Numbered from the stretch's first letter, positions 6,620 through 15,008 are shown. The stretch is 23,375 nt of DNA from JBNJEA01 sp051745395 (GCA_051745395.1 JBNJEA010000041.1:1-23375); one strand, 5' to 3'. The notes: a model not told the origin generated them from the sequence alone. Translations and numbers: made by a program.

Positions 6620-7492
6620 ATGCAACGATCGGCTACAATCGCCGCGCTGCTGTTCGCATTGCTGGCAATGGCCGCCCGGCCGGGGTTAGCCGGCCAAATC
6701 AGTGCATTTGTCAGCATCGTGCCGCAGCAGTATTTCCTGGAGCAAATCGGCGGCGACCGCGTGGATGTCCATGTCATGGTCCCGCCCGGGGCAAACCCGG
6801 CCACCTACGAACCCGCGCCCACCCAGATGACAAAACTGGCAAAGGCGGATCTTTACTTTACGGTCGGCGTGCCGTTTGAAAACGCCTGGATGGACAAACT
6901 CCTCAGTGCCAATCCGGACCTGAAAGTCATCCACACCGAAGCCGGGATTGAAAAGCGCTCCATTGAACGCCGCCATCCCGATGATGGCCGCAGCGAAGGC
7001 ACGCCGGACCCGCACATCTGGCTGTCGCCGCCGCTTGTCATGCTCCAGGCCCGCAACATCCTGACGGCATTGGCGGCCGCCGACGCCGCGCATTCAAAAA
7101 CCTATGCGGCCAATTACCAACAATTTATACAGCAAATCGTCGATTTGGACCTCCGGCTGCGCCGCCGGCTGTCGGCCTCCCAAAACCGTCGGTTCATGGT
7201 ATTTCATCCCTCGTGGGGTTATTTTGCCGATGCATACGGCCTGTCCCAGGTTGCCATCGAAGTGGAAGGCAAATCCCCGAAGGGATCCGATATTCAACGA
7301 CTGATCCGGCTTGCAAAAAAACACGAAATCCGGCGCGTGCTGGTCCAGCCCCAGTTTTCATCGCGAAACGCCGAGACGATTGCCGGGGCCATTGACGGCC
7401 AAACCGTCATCGCCGACCCTTTGGCCGGAAACTGGCCGGAAAACCTGCTCACAGTGGCCGACCGGATACGGGAGCGATCCCATGACCCATGA
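6620..7492 (+). CDS. znuA: ZnuA-like periplasmic metal-binding protein of an ABC importer
   Basis: The 290-residue protein has an N-terminal signal peptide (hydrophobic residues about 6-24, cleavage probably near Gly-Leu-Ala-Gly) and the cluster A-I TroA/ZnuA fold pattern. It captures Zn(II) or Mn(II) in the periplasm for the ZnuC/ZnuB-like transporter encoded next. Ligand-type residues visible are His132 in DPHIWLSP, His196 in FHPSWGYFADAYGL and Asp266 in IADPLAGNW. The first ligand, usually His in a GxxPHxYEP motif, is Ala61 here (GANPATYEP). The flexible loop before DPHIW is short and charged and has only His119 as histidine, so it is not the His-rich loop of many ZnuA proteins. AAGGACAGG lies before the ATG. 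Zinc specificity is likely but not proven. Confidence 0.82.
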   Translation: MQRSATIAALLFALLAMAARPGLAGQISAFVSIVPQQYFLEQIGGDRVDVHVMVPPGANPATYEPAPTQMTKLAKADLYFTVGVPFENAWMDKLLSANPDLKVIHTEAGIEKRSIERRHPDDGRSEGTPDPHIWLSPPLVMLQARNILTALAAADAAHSKTYAANYQQFIQQIVDLDLRLRRRLSASQNRRFMVFHPSWGYFADAYGLSQVAIEVEGKSPKGSDIQRLIRLAKKHEIRRVLVQPQFSSRNAETIAGAIDGQTVIADPLAGNWPENLLTVADRIRERSHDP

Positions 7493-8246
7493 AGCACCGG
7501 TCATCGAAATGGCAGACGTGGGCTTTTCCTATGACGGAGAGCCGGTCGTAAAAAACGTGACCTTCTCCGTTGCCCCCCGGGAATTTCTGGCCATCATCGG
7601 CCCCAACGGCGGCGGCAAGTCCACTTTGGTCAAGCTGATGATGGGGCTTCTCAAGCCCGATACCGGCCGGGTCCGGCTGTTTGGCAAGCCCCCGCGGAAA
7701 ATGGCGCACCGGATCGGTTACGTGCCCCAGGATGTCTCCATCAACAAATCCTTTCCGATATCGCTCATCGACGTGGTCTTAATGGGGCGCCTGAGACACC
7801 ACGGCCGCTCGCGGATAGACAAGTCCGACCGGGAAAGGGCCTCGGAGATGCTTCACATGCTGGGACTCGGCGGACTGGAAAACCGCAAAATCGACTATCT
7901 TTCCGGCGGCCAGCGGGAGCGGGCCTTTATCGCCCGGGCCCTAATTACGGACCCGGAGGTATTGATACTCGATGAACCCACGGCCAGCGTGGATACCGGA
8001 GGCCAGGCGGAGCTGTATTCCCTGCTGCGCGAGCTTAACGAAACCAAGACCATCATCGTGGTCAGCCATGACCTGATGGTGATGTCGAGCTACGTGAAAT
8101 CCGTGGCCTGCGTCAACCAGCAGGTCCACTACCACGACCAGGGCGAAATCCCGGAGGGGATGATCCAAAACGGCTATCAGTGCCCGGTTGAACTCATCGC
8201 CCACGGCCAGCCCCACCGGATCTTAAAGACCCACGAGGACGTATAG
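7482..8246 (+). CDS. znuC: ZnuC-like ABC transporter ATPase
   Basis: This 254-residue ABC ATPase shows Walker A GPNGGGKST (residues 40-48), the Q-loop in YVPQDV, signature LSGGQRERAFIARAL, Walker B VLILDEPTAS and the switch histidine in VVSHDL. It powers metal uptake with the ZnuA- and ZnuB-like partners. The in-frame ATG at 7482 overlaps the last 11 bp of znuA. A second ATG at 7489 overlaps the znuA stop codon but is out of frame. The open frame extends further upstream only as a shadow of znuA. The C-terminal tail (about the last 45 residues) has scattered His and Cys residues such as QVHYHDQ and QCPVELIAHGQPH, common in metal-transport ATPases of this family. Confidence 0.88.
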   Translation: MTHEAPVIEMADVGFSYDGEPVVKNVTFSVAPREFLAIIGPNGGGKSTLVKLMMGLLKPDTGRVRLFGKPPRKMAHRIGYVPQDVSINKSFPISLIDVVLMGRLRHHGRSRIDKSDRERASEMLHMLGLGGLENRKIDYLSGGQRERAFIARALITDPEVLILDEPTASVDTGGQAELYSLLRELNETKTIIVVSHDLMVMSSYVKSVACVNQQVHYHDQGEIPEGMIQNGYQCPVELIAHGQPHRILKTHEDV

Positions 8247-8247
8247 C

Positions 8248-9120
8248 TTGATCGAAGCCCTGCAATTCGAATTCATGCAAAACGCCCTGATTGCCGGGTT
8301 GTTTGCCAGCCTGGTCTGCGGCATTATCGGCTCGTTTGTCGTGGTCAACCGCCTGGTGTTTTTAACCGGCGGCATTGCGCATGCGGCCTACGGCGGCATC
8401 GGCATCGCCTTCTATTTCGGCATCCCCTACATTTTCGGCACCATCGGGGTGTCGCTGGTTTCCGCCGTGCTGATGACGGCGGTGACGTTGAAGGCCAGAA
8501 GCCGCGCCGACACCTTCATCGGCGTTTTGTGGGCCGTGGGCATGGCCACGGGCGTGATCTTAATCGATCTGACCCCCGGCTACAATGCGGATTTGATGAG
8601 CTATCTCTTCGGCAGCATCCTGGCCGTGCCCGCCGCAGACATCTGGTGGATGGTGGCCCTGGGGGCGGCGACGCTGTTTTTAACGGTCTTTTTTTACCGC
8701 GACATGCTCGCCATTTCCTATGATGACGAATTTGCCCGGCTGCGCGGCGTGCCGGTGAATCTGCTTTATTTTCTCTTTATCGCCCTGGTGGCGCTGGCCA
8801 TTGTCTTTATCATCCGGGTCGTCGGGCTGATTCTGGTCATTGCGCTTTTGTCCATCCCGCCCTATATCGCCGAAAAATATGCCCGCTCGCTTCGCATGAT
8901 GATGGTCATTTCCGTAATCCTGTCGGTGGTGTTTAACATGACCGGGCTCTGGCTGGCCTATACCTTTGATCTCACCTCGGGGGCCACGATTATCATGGTG
9001 GCGGCGATCGGGTTTTTTGCCTCCTTTGTTCTCGATTTCTTTCTGGCCCGCCGGAAAAAGCAGGCCAATGCCGGCCAGGCTTCGCCACAAGAAACACAGG
9101 GGCAGACCTGCGGGTGTTAA
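8248..9120 (+). CDS. znuB: ZnuB-like ABC transporter permease (TTG start)
   Basis: This 290-residue integral membrane protein of the ABC-3 family has roughly eight to nine hydrophobic segments. It forms the channel for the metal importer. The start is TTG at 8248, one base after the znuC stop, with GAGG 9 bp upstream. It gives the family-typical opening (EALQFEFMQNALIAGLFAS). The alternative ATG at 8275 (MQNAL) would cut the conserved leader. Conserved features include GGIAHAAYGGIG near residues 45-56 and a late membrane segment with VVGLILVIALLSIPPYIA. The C-terminus ends in a short hydrophilic tail with a terminal Cys-Gly-Cys, which could be incidental. Confidence 0.87.
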   Translation: MIEALQFEFMQNALIAGLFASLVCGIIGSFVVVNRLVFLTGGIAHAAYGGIGIAFYFGIPYIFGTIGVSLVSAVLMTAVTLKARSRADTFIGVLWAVGMATGVILIDLTPGYNADLMSYLFGSILAVPAADIWWMVALGAATLFLTVFFYRDMLAISYDDEFARLRGVPVNLLYFLFIALVALAIVFIIRVVGLILVIALLSIPPYIAEKYARSLRMMMVISVILSVVFNMTGLWLAYTFDLTSGATIIMVAAIGFFASFVLDFFLARRKKQANAGQASPQETQGQTCGC

Positions 9121-9186
9121 AGGCTGCCTGACATGCATCCCGGATTTGCAATTGAGAAAAAATTGCTTTATAGGAAAACCAATGTA

Positions 9187-9213
9187 CCGGGTTTCAGTGG
9201 GAAACCGGTTTTT
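9187..9213 (+). terminator. Probable intrinsic terminator of the znu operon
   Basis: CCGGGTTTC (9187-9195) pairs with GAAACCGG (9201-9208), with one bulged G, around a five-base loop, and is followed at once by five T residues (9209-9213). It lies about 70 bp after the znuB stop codon. Confidence 0.55.
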
Positions 9214-9287
9214 ACCGGATCGGCTGAATCCGGCCCATACCGCCTTTTAAAATCGGGTCGTCATCAAAATTGGTTAACAACACCTCA

Positions 9288-9773
9288 ATGACCGCACAGC
9301 GTCGATCGCCCCATAATTTACTTGACAAAAGGGTACAACAACTAAGATCTTTAACAAGACGGGTATGGAAGTTTGCGCTCGTCTTCGGCCTGATCACGGC
9401 CATTGCCGGATGCGCCGCATTGCGGCCGCCGCCGGAAAATGCCGCCGATGCACCGGTCGATCCGTTGTCGGCCATGGTAGCCCTGTACCGGGGCCCGCTG
9501 GATCACATAAACGCCGTGCGGGCGGGCACCTGCCCCATGCATCCGTCGTGTTCGACATACGCCCTTTCCGCCACGCACAAACACGGCCCGGGCATCGGCT
9601 GGACCATGGCGTTTGACCGGCTGATCCGGTGCGGCCGCGACGAGTTGAAATATGCGCCGGAAATTCCAGTTAACGGAAACTGGAGATACCACGATCCCGT
9701 CAGTGGCAATGATTTCTGGTGGCATGGGCATGAATCCGATTTGTCCGGACCGGATGAATCGAACCTCAATTGA
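9288..9773 (+). CDS. YidD-like (membrane protein insertion efficiency factor family) probable lipoprotein
   Basis: The 161-residue protein carries the YidD signature over about residues 61-112: YRGPLDHINAVRAGTCPMHPSCSTYALSATHKHG, then WTMAFDRLIRC. The paired cysteines and the CP.HPSCSTYA block are typical. YidD is thought to help YidC/Sec insert membrane proteins. Unlike short YidD proteins, this one has a basic N-terminus, a hydrophobic segment (about 28-41) and a lipobox Ile-Ala-Gly-Cys42, so it may be a lipoprotein, plus a 35-residue C-terminal extension. The ATG at 9288 was chosen; an in-frame TTG at 9270 would add six residues. Neither has a clear Shine-Dalgarno sequence. It ends 23 bp before icmF. 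Confidence 0.65.
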   Translation: MTAQRRSPHNLLDKRVQQLRSLTRRVWKFALVFGLITAIAGCAALRPPPENAADAPVDPLSAMVALYRGPLDHINAVRAGTCPMHPSCSTYALSATHKHGPGIGWTMAFDRLIRCGRDELKYAPEIPVNGNWRYHDPVSGNDFWWHGHESDLSGPDESNLN

Positions 9774-9796
9774 GGTCGAAATGACAAGGAGGGTCA

Positions 9797-12700
9797 ATGG
9801 GCAACGATGTGCAAATCTACCAGGCGACAAACCCCATCCGGGTCATCACAGCGACATCCCTGTTTGACGGCCACGACGCGGCCATCAACATTATGCGCCG
9901 CATTCTCCAGGACAGCGGCGCGGAAGTCATCCATCTGGGCCACAACCGGTCGGTGGCCGAAATCGTCAACGCCGCCATCGAAGAAGATGCCCAGGGCATT
10001 GCCGTGTCGAGCTACCAGGGCGGCCACATGGAGTTTTTCAAGTACATGCACGACATGCTCGCCGAAAAAGGCGCCGGCCATATTAAAATATTCGGCGGCG
10101 GCGGCGGTGTGATCGTCCCCGAAGAAATCCGGGAACTCGAAGCCTACGGCATCACCAAGATCTACTCCCCGGCAGACGGCTCACAAATGGGGCTGCAGGG
10201 GATGATCAATCACATGATGCAGCACATGGATTTTTCTCCGGTCGAAATCGAAAACGCCGATGTATCTGAGCTTGCCCCGGACAATCCCCGAATGATTTCC
10301 CGGCTGCTTTCGACCGCGGAACAGGCGGTTACCCAAAACGACAGCCAGCTCGAAACCCTTCGCAAATCCATTGGCAGCAAAATCCCGGCGGGCAAAATCC
10401 CGGTGCTGGGCCTGACCGGCACCGGCGGAGCCGGAAAATCGTCATTGACCGATGAACTCATCCTGCGCCTGCTCCATGATAACGCCGACATTCACATTGG
10501 CGTTTTATGCTGCGATCCGTCGCGCCGCAAAACCGGCGGCGCCCTTCTCGGCGACCGGATCCGGATGAACGCCATTGACACCGACCGGGTATACTTGCGG
10601 AGCATGGCCGTGCGGCGCACCAGCATGGAACTGCCCATGGTGCTGCCCGATGCCGTCGACATCGTAAAGGCGGCGGGCATGGATATCGTGATCATTGAAA
10701 CCGCGGGCATCGGCCAGGGGGCCTCGAACATCTTCGATCTCACCGATTTGTCCATGTACGTGATGACCAGCGAGTACGGGGCGGCCACGCAGCTGGAAAA
10801 AATCGACATGCTCGATTACGCCGACATCGTCTCCGTCAACAAGTTCGACAAGCAGGGCAGCGAAGACGCCGTGCGCGACATCCGCAAGCAGATGCAGCGA
10901 AACCGCAAGGCCTTTGACCGCTCCCCGGAAGAAATGCCCGTATTCGGCACCATCGCCTCCAAGTTTAACGACGACGGGGTGACGGCCATGTACCATTACA
11001 TGCGGCAGGTGCTGGCCGAAAAAACCGGGGTCGAATACCCCTCCGAACTGCCGGTGCCCGATGGCCGGCAATCGTCTTCCAAGACCATCATCGTGCCGCC
11101 GGAACGAAACCGCTACCTGGCCGAAATCGCCGACACCCTGCGCGCCTACCACCGGGATACCGAAAAGCAGGCCGCGGCCGTGCGACGGGCCTGGCACGTC
11201 AAGCAAACGGCCGAATCACTTTCCGGCAGTGACCTTTCCGGCGACGGCGACGCCCTGCTCGAGCGCTTAAAACAGGAAACAGAGACCGCAGAGGCCGAAA
11301 TCGCACCGGAAACCCGCCAACTGCTCGACCAGTGGGAAAAGATCAAAGACGCCTATGCCGGCGACGAATACGTCTACGAAGTCCGGGGCAAGGAGTTTCG
11401 GGTGCCGCTTTCCACCGAAAGCCTGTCGCATTTGCCCATTCCGAAAATCGCCCTGCCCGGATACGCCGACCCGGGAGATCTCTATACCTGGATGCGCAAG
11501 GAAAACGTGCCCGGCCGGTTTCCCTTTACCGCCGGGGTTTTCCCGTTTAAACGCAAAGACGAGGACCCGACCCGGATGTTTGCCGGCGAAGGTGATCCGG
11601 AAAGGACCAACCGGCGGTTTAAACTGCTCTCGTCCGCATCGCCGGCCAACCGGCTGTCCACGGCCTTCGACTCGGTGACCCTCTACGGGTTCGACCCGGA
11701 GACCCGGCCGGACGTCTACGGCAAGGTCGGCACCTCCGGGGTCAGCGTATGCAACCTGGAAGACGTCAAGGTGCTCTACAGCGGGTTTGATCTCGCCGCC
11801 CCCGACACGTCGGTGTCCATGACCATCAACGGGCCGGCCCCCATGATGCTGGCCATGTTTTTAAACGCCGCCATTGACCAGCGCATTGACCAGTTCACCG
11901 AAGCCAACGGCCGGACGCCGGCGCAAAACGAGACCGAACAGATCAAGCAGGAAGTACTTTCCAACATCCGGGGCACGGTCCAGGCCGATATTTTAAAGGA
12001 AGACCAGGGCCAGAACACCTGCATTTTCTCCATCGATTTCGCCTTAAAGATGATGGGCGATATCCAGCAGTATTTCATCGACTACGGGGTCAACAACTTC
12101 TACTCGGTTTCGATTTCCGGCTACCACATCGCCGAAGCCGGCGCCAACCCGATCTCGCAGCTCGCCTTTACCCTGGCCAACGGCTTTACCTACGTCGAAT
12201 ACTACCTGTCGCGGGGCATGCCCATCGACAGCTTCGCCCCGAATCTGTCCTACTTTTTCTCCTCGGGCATGGACCCGGAATACAGCGTGATCGGCCGGGT
12301 AGCCCGCCGGATCTGGTCGGTGGCCATGCGGGAAAGATACGGGGCCGACGTGCGCTCCCAGATGCTCAAGTACCACATCCAGACATCGGGCCGGTCGCTG
12401 CACAGCCAGGAGATCCAGTTCAACGACATCCGCACCACCCTGCAGGCGCTGTATGCCATCTACGACAACTGCAACAGCCTGCACACCAACGCCTACGACG
12501 AGGCGGTGACGACACCGTCGGCCGAATCGGTGCGGCGGTCGTTGGCCATCCAGTTGATCATCAACAATGAACTCGGCACCACCAAGAACGAAAACATGAA
12601 CCAGGGCAGTTTTTTGATCGAAGCCCTGACCGACCTGGTCGAAGAGGCCGTGCTGTCCGAATTCGACCGGATCACCTCGCGCGGCGGGGTCCAGGGGGCC

Positions 12701-13075
12701 ATGGAGCGCGGCTACCAGCGCAGCAAAATCCAGGAAGAGTCCATGTATTACGAACACCTGAAACACAACGGACAAATGCCCGTCATCGGGGTCAACACCT
12801 TTCTAAACCCGGAAGACACCGGCGACGACGCCATCGGCGACTTAGAGCTTGCCCGGGCCACCGAAGAAGAAAAGCAGTCCCAGCTCAAACGGCTAAACGA
12901 TTTCAAGGCCCAAAACGCCGATTCCGCCCCTGCCGCCATCAAACGCCTCAAAGACACCGTGCTTTCCGGCGGCAACATCTTTTCTGAATTGATGGACACG
13001 GTGCGCTACTGTTCACTGGGCGAAATCACCCAGGCGCTGTATGAAGTCGGCGGCAAATACCGCAGGAATATGTAG
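9797..13075 (+). CDS. icmF: IcmF: fused isobutyryl-CoA mutase with G-protein chaperone domain
   Basis: The 1092-residue protein has three parts in IcmF order. First is a B12-binding domain (about 12-140) with DGH at 24-26 in SLFDGHDAAINIMRR and a GGGGG stretch at 100-104. Second is a MeaB-like GTPase (about 200-420) with P-loop GLTGTGGAGKSS (205-216), ETAGIGQG (301-308) and NKFD (348-351). Third is the mutase barrel (about 550-1092), with RFPFTAGVFPF, GTVQADILKE and SISGYHIAEAGANP. The enzyme interconverts isobutyryl-CoA and n-butyryl-CoA with adenosylcobalamin; the GTPase guards cofactor loading. Phe582 and Gln739 align by motif with Tyr89 and Arg207 of methylmalonyl-CoA mutase, fitting a non-carboxylated substrate rather than methylmalonyl-CoA. 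A strong AAGGAGGG precedes the ATG. Full length, no lesion seen. Confidence 0.93.
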   Translation: MGNDVQIYQATNPIRVITATSLFDGHDAAINIMRRILQDSGAEVIHLGHNRSVAEIVNAAIEEDAQGIAVSSYQGGHMEFFKYMHDMLAEKGAGHIKIFGGGGGVIVPEEIRELEAYGITKIYSPADGSQMGLQGMINHMMQHMDFSPVEIENADVSELAPDNPRMISRLLSTAEQAVTQNDSQLETLRKSIGSKIPAGKIPVLGLTGTGGAGKSSLTDELILRLLHDNADIHIGVLCCDPSRRKTGGALLGDRIRMNAIDTDRVYLRSMAVRRTSMELPMVLPDAVDIVKAAGMDIVIIETAGIGQGASNIFDLTDLSMYVMTSEYGAATQLEKIDMLDYADIVSVNKFDKQGSEDAVRDIRKQMQRNRKAFDRSPEEMPVFGTIASKFNDDGVTAMYHYMRQVLAEKTGVEYPSELPVPDGRQSSSKTIIVPPERNRYLAEIADTLRAYHRDTEKQAAAVRRAWHVKQTAESLSGSDLSGDGDALLERLKQETETAEAEIAPETRQLLDQWEKIKDAYAGDEYVYEVRGKEFRVPLSTESLSHLPIPKIALPGYADPGDLYTWMRKENVPGRFPFTAGVFPFKRKDEDPTRMFAGEGDPERTNRRFKLLSSASPANRLSTAFDSVTLYGFDPETRPDVYGKVGTSGVSVCNLEDVKVLYSGFDLAAPDTSVSMTINGPAPMMLAMFLNAAIDQRIDQFTEANGRTPAQNETEQIKQEVLSNIRGTVQADILKEDQGQNTCIFSIDFALKMMGDIQQYFIDYGVNNFYSVSISGYHIAEAGANPISQLAFTLANGFTYVEYYLSRGMPIDSFAPNLSYFFSSGMDPEYSVIGRVARRIWSVAMRERYGADVRSQMLKYHIQTSGRSLHSQEIQFNDIRTTLQALYAIYDNCNSLHTNAYDEAVTTPSAESVRRSLAIQLIINNELGTTKNENMNQGSFLIEALTDLVEEAVLSEFDRITSRGGVQGAMERGYQRSKIQEESMYYEHLKHNGQMPVIGVNTFLNPEDTGDDAIGDLELARATEEEKQSQLKRLNDFKAQNADSAPAAIKRLKDTVLSGGNIFSELMDTVRYCSLGEITQALYEVGGKYRRNM

Positions 13076-13089
13076 ACATGGTGACATGG

Positions 13090-13183
13090 TGGTGACATGG
13101 TGTCAAACCTTGAATTGTGAATTAATTTGATAATTCGAGTTATCAAATTAATTCACAATTCAAGGTTTGACACCATGTCACCA
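13090..13183. repeat. Perfect 44-bp inverted repeat with 6-base loop, downstream of icmF
   Basis: Bases 13090-13133 are the exact reverse complement of 13140-13183, separated by TTCGAG. Each arm contains one copy of a 27-base unit (13099-13125 on +, 13148-13174 on -) that begins GGTGTCAAACC and ends GTGAATTAA. The same unit recurs at 13665-13789. It starts 15 bp after the icmF stop and could end transcription or stabilise the 3' end of the mRNA, but lacks a T-run. Three short GTGACATGG-like direct repeats sit at its left edge (13076-13100). Confidence 0.9.
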
Positions 13184-13191
13184 TACTCCGA

Positions 13192-13271
13192 CCGTCATGC
13201 CTGCGAAGGCAGGCATCCAGACTGTTTCTAAGGTCTGGAAAACTGGATGCCCGCCTTCGCGGGCATGACGG
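13192..13271. repeat. Dispersed palindromic repeat, second copy (CCGTCATGCCTGCG..GCATGACGG)
   Basis: The ends CCGTCATGCCTGCGAAGG and CCTTCGCGGGCATGACGG are near-perfect inverted repeats, with CATCCAG and CTGGATG inside them. A smaller hairpin, GCCTGCGAAGGCAGGC, lies in the left arm. It belongs to the same family as 3454-3562. It sits between icmF and the CBM48 gene, in an interval of about 290 bp that otherwise holds no gene. Confidence 0.9.
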
Positions 13272-13368
13272 ACAAAGCGATGTCGCCTTTAAACAATTTG
13301 TCGATTTTCAGGCAATTTTTATTCACTGATTGATCCGCTGTAAGCATAACCAAAAGGAAAAGTGCACA

Positions 13369-13665
13369 ATGCTGAAAAAAACCTACACCAAAACCGGCAA
13401 TTACTGCCGCGTGACGTTTAAACTGCCGCCGGAAATCAACGCAGAATCCGCCACGGTGTGTGGGGATTTCAACAACTGGGAACAAAACGCCAAGCCCATG
13501 ATCCGCACCAAGGCCGGCGGTTTCTATATCACGTTGTCACTTCCCAGCCGGAAAAACTATCGCTTCCGCTACCTGCTCGACGGCACGCGCTGGGAAAACG
13601 ATAATGAGGCCGACAATTACGTGCCCAACGGATTCGGCAGTGATGATTCGATCGTTTCGGTGTAG
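13369..13665 (+). CDS. Single-domain CBM48/AMPK-beta-type glycogen-binding protein
   Basis: The 98-residue protein is essentially one early-set immunoglobulin-like domain of the CBM48 (isoamylase N-terminal / AMPK beta) family. The signature is ATVCGDFNNWEQNAKPMIRTKAGGFYITLSLP, followed by YRFRYLLDGTRWENDNEADNYVPNGFG. Such domains bind alpha-glucans, and small stand-alone versions are common in anaerobic deltaproteobacteria with unknown roles. The ATG at 13369 has AAAAGGA about 10 bp upstream; an in-frame ATG at 13330 is less likely. It has no obvious link to acyl-CoA oxidation and is bracketed by palindromic repeats on both sides, so it may be an unrelated insertion or a glycogen-linked accessory gene. 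Confidence 0.8.
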   Translation: MLKKTYTKTGNYCRVTFKLPPEINAESATVCGDFNNWEQNAKPMIRTKAGGFYITLSLPSRKNYRFRYLLDGTRWENDNEADNYVPNGFGSDDSIVSV

Positions 13666-13789
13666 GTGTCAAACCTTGAATTGTGAATTAAGGAGAAGGA
13701 TTGTGCAAAACCAAAACTTAATTCACGATTCAAATTCAAGGTTTAATACCTGCATGATATACTTAATTCACAATTCAAGGTTTGACACC
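13665..13789. repeat. Cluster of three related 27-base repeat units between the CBM48 and thiolase genes
   Basis: A + copy at 13665-13691 starts on the last base of the CBM48 stop codon. A diverged - copy lies at 13718-13750 and an exact - copy at 13763-13789. The outer two copies form an inverted pair. The unit is the one found in both arms of the 13090-13183 palindrome. The last copy ends 3 bp before the GGAGGAG ribosome-binding site of the thiolase gene. Confidence 0.88.
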
Positions 13790-13799
13790 GGGAGGAGAC

Positions 13800-15008
13800 A
13801 TGAAGGAACCGGTAATTGTAAGCGCGGTTCGCACACCGCTCGGCGCATTTAACGGCAGCCTGGCCACGACCGGGGCAACGGATCTCGGCGCCATGGTAAT
13901 CAACGAAGCCATCGGGCGGGCCGGCATTGATGCCGAAATCGTCAACGAGGTCATCATGGGCCAGGTCCTGCCCTGCGGCTACGGTCAGAACCCGGCCCGG
14001 CAGGCGGCGGTCCGGGCCGGCCTGCCGTGGGACGTGGGCTGCGAGACCGTCAACAAGGTCTGCGGGTCCGGGTTGAAATCGGTCATGATGGCCGCCCAGG
14101 CCATCGCCTGCGGGGATGCCGAGGTGGTGGTCGCCGGCGGGATGGAGACCATGAGCATGGCCCCCTATTACCTGGATGCCCCGCTCAACTCCTGGCCGGA
14201 CAACGTGGACAAGGCCCGGTTTGGCTACCGGATGGGGCCGGGCCGGCTCGAGGACCACATGATCCACGACGGACTGTGGGATATCGTCAATGACTTTCAC
14301 ATGGGCGTTTCCAACGAACTTTCTTCCGAAAAATACGGAGTTTCCCGGAAGGACCAGGACCGCTACGCGGAAATGTCGTATTCACGGGCCCTGGAAGCCG
14401 TCGAATCCGGCCGGTTTTACGAGGAAACCATGGCAGTGGCCGTCAAGGGCAAAAAAGGCAAGACCCACGAGTTTGCCCGGGACGAAAACCCGGTGCCCAC
14501 CGATTATGACACCCTTTCCAAAATGAAGCCGGCCTTTACCAAAAACGGCGTGGGCACGGCGGGCAATGCCTCGATCATCAGTGACGGGGCCGCGGCCGTG
14601 GTGGTCATGTCCCGGGACAAGGCCGAAAAACTGGGATGTGACATCATCGCCGGAATCGGCGCCCAGGCCGCGGCCGGCATCGACATGAAATACGTGCTCA
14701 TGGCACCGATCCACGCAGTGCCCCGCTGTCTGAAAAAAGAAGGCATCGGCGTCGGCGACGTGGACCTTTATGAAATCAACGAGGCCTTTTCCGGCTCCAC
14801 GGTGGGGGTGCTGCGTGAACTGTCTCTGGATCCGGAGATCGTAAACGTAAACGGCGGCAGCGTCGCCCTGGGGCATCCCATCGGGGCCAGCGGCTGCCGG
14901 GTGCTGGTAACCCTGCTTTACGAAATGAGGCGCCGGGATGTCAAAACCGGCCTGGCCTCCCTGTGTCTCGGCGGCGGCGAGGCGGTGGCCATGATCGTGA
15001 AACGCTAA
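13800..15008 (+). CDS. Thiolase, acetyl-CoA C-acetyltransferase type
   Basis: The 402-residue thiolase has the three active-site blocks: Cys88 in VNKVCGSGLKSV (acyl-enzyme nucleophile), His359 in GGSVALGHPIGASG, and Cys389 in LASLCLGGGEAVAM (general base). NEAFSGSTVG replaces the common NEAFAA. It would cleave acetoacetyl-CoA to two acetyl-CoA in degradation, or condense them in the reverse sense. The ATG at 13800 follows GGGAGGAG and gives the standard opening KEPVIVSAVRTPLG. An in-frame ATG at 13782 lies inside the repeat. It probably forms an operon with the dehydrogenase and synthetase downstream. A longer-chain or branched 3-ketoacyl-CoA substrate cannot be excluded. Confidence 0.92.
   Translation: MKEPVIVSAVRTPLGAFNGSLATTGATDLGAMVINEAIGRAGIDAEIVNEVIMGQVLPCGYGQNPARQAAVRAGLPWDVGCETVNKVCGSGLKSVMMAAQAIACGDAEVVVAGGMETMSMAPYYLDAPLNSWPDNVDKARFGYRMGPGRLEDHMIHDGLWDIVNDFHMGVSNELSSEKYGVSRKDQDRYAEMSYSRALEAVESGRFYEETMAVAVKGKKGKTHEFARDENPVPTDYDTLSKMKPAFTKNGVGTAGNASIISDGAAAVVVMSRDKAEKLGCDIIAGIGAQAAAGIDMKYVLMAPIHAVPRCLKKEGIGVGDVDLYEINEAFSGSTVGVLRELSLDPEIVNVNGGSVALGHPIGASGCRVLVTLLYEMRRRDVKTGLASLCLGGGEAVAMIVKR

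Noticed and set aside
9322..9348. Sigma-70-like promoter (TTGACA, then TAAGAT) inside the YidD-like gene start
   Set aside because: The spacing is only 15 bp, and using it would leave no in-frame start before the conserved domain.
9774..9796. Cobalamin riboswitch upstream of the B12-dependent icmF
   Set aside because: Only 23 bp separate icmF from the previous gene, and no B12-box-like sequence was seen there or before the YidD-like gene.
13090..13789. CBM48 gene as the cargo of a transposon defined by the flanking repeats
   Set aside because: No transposase, no target duplication and no consistent end sequence could be shown. The repeats are only recorded as flanking.
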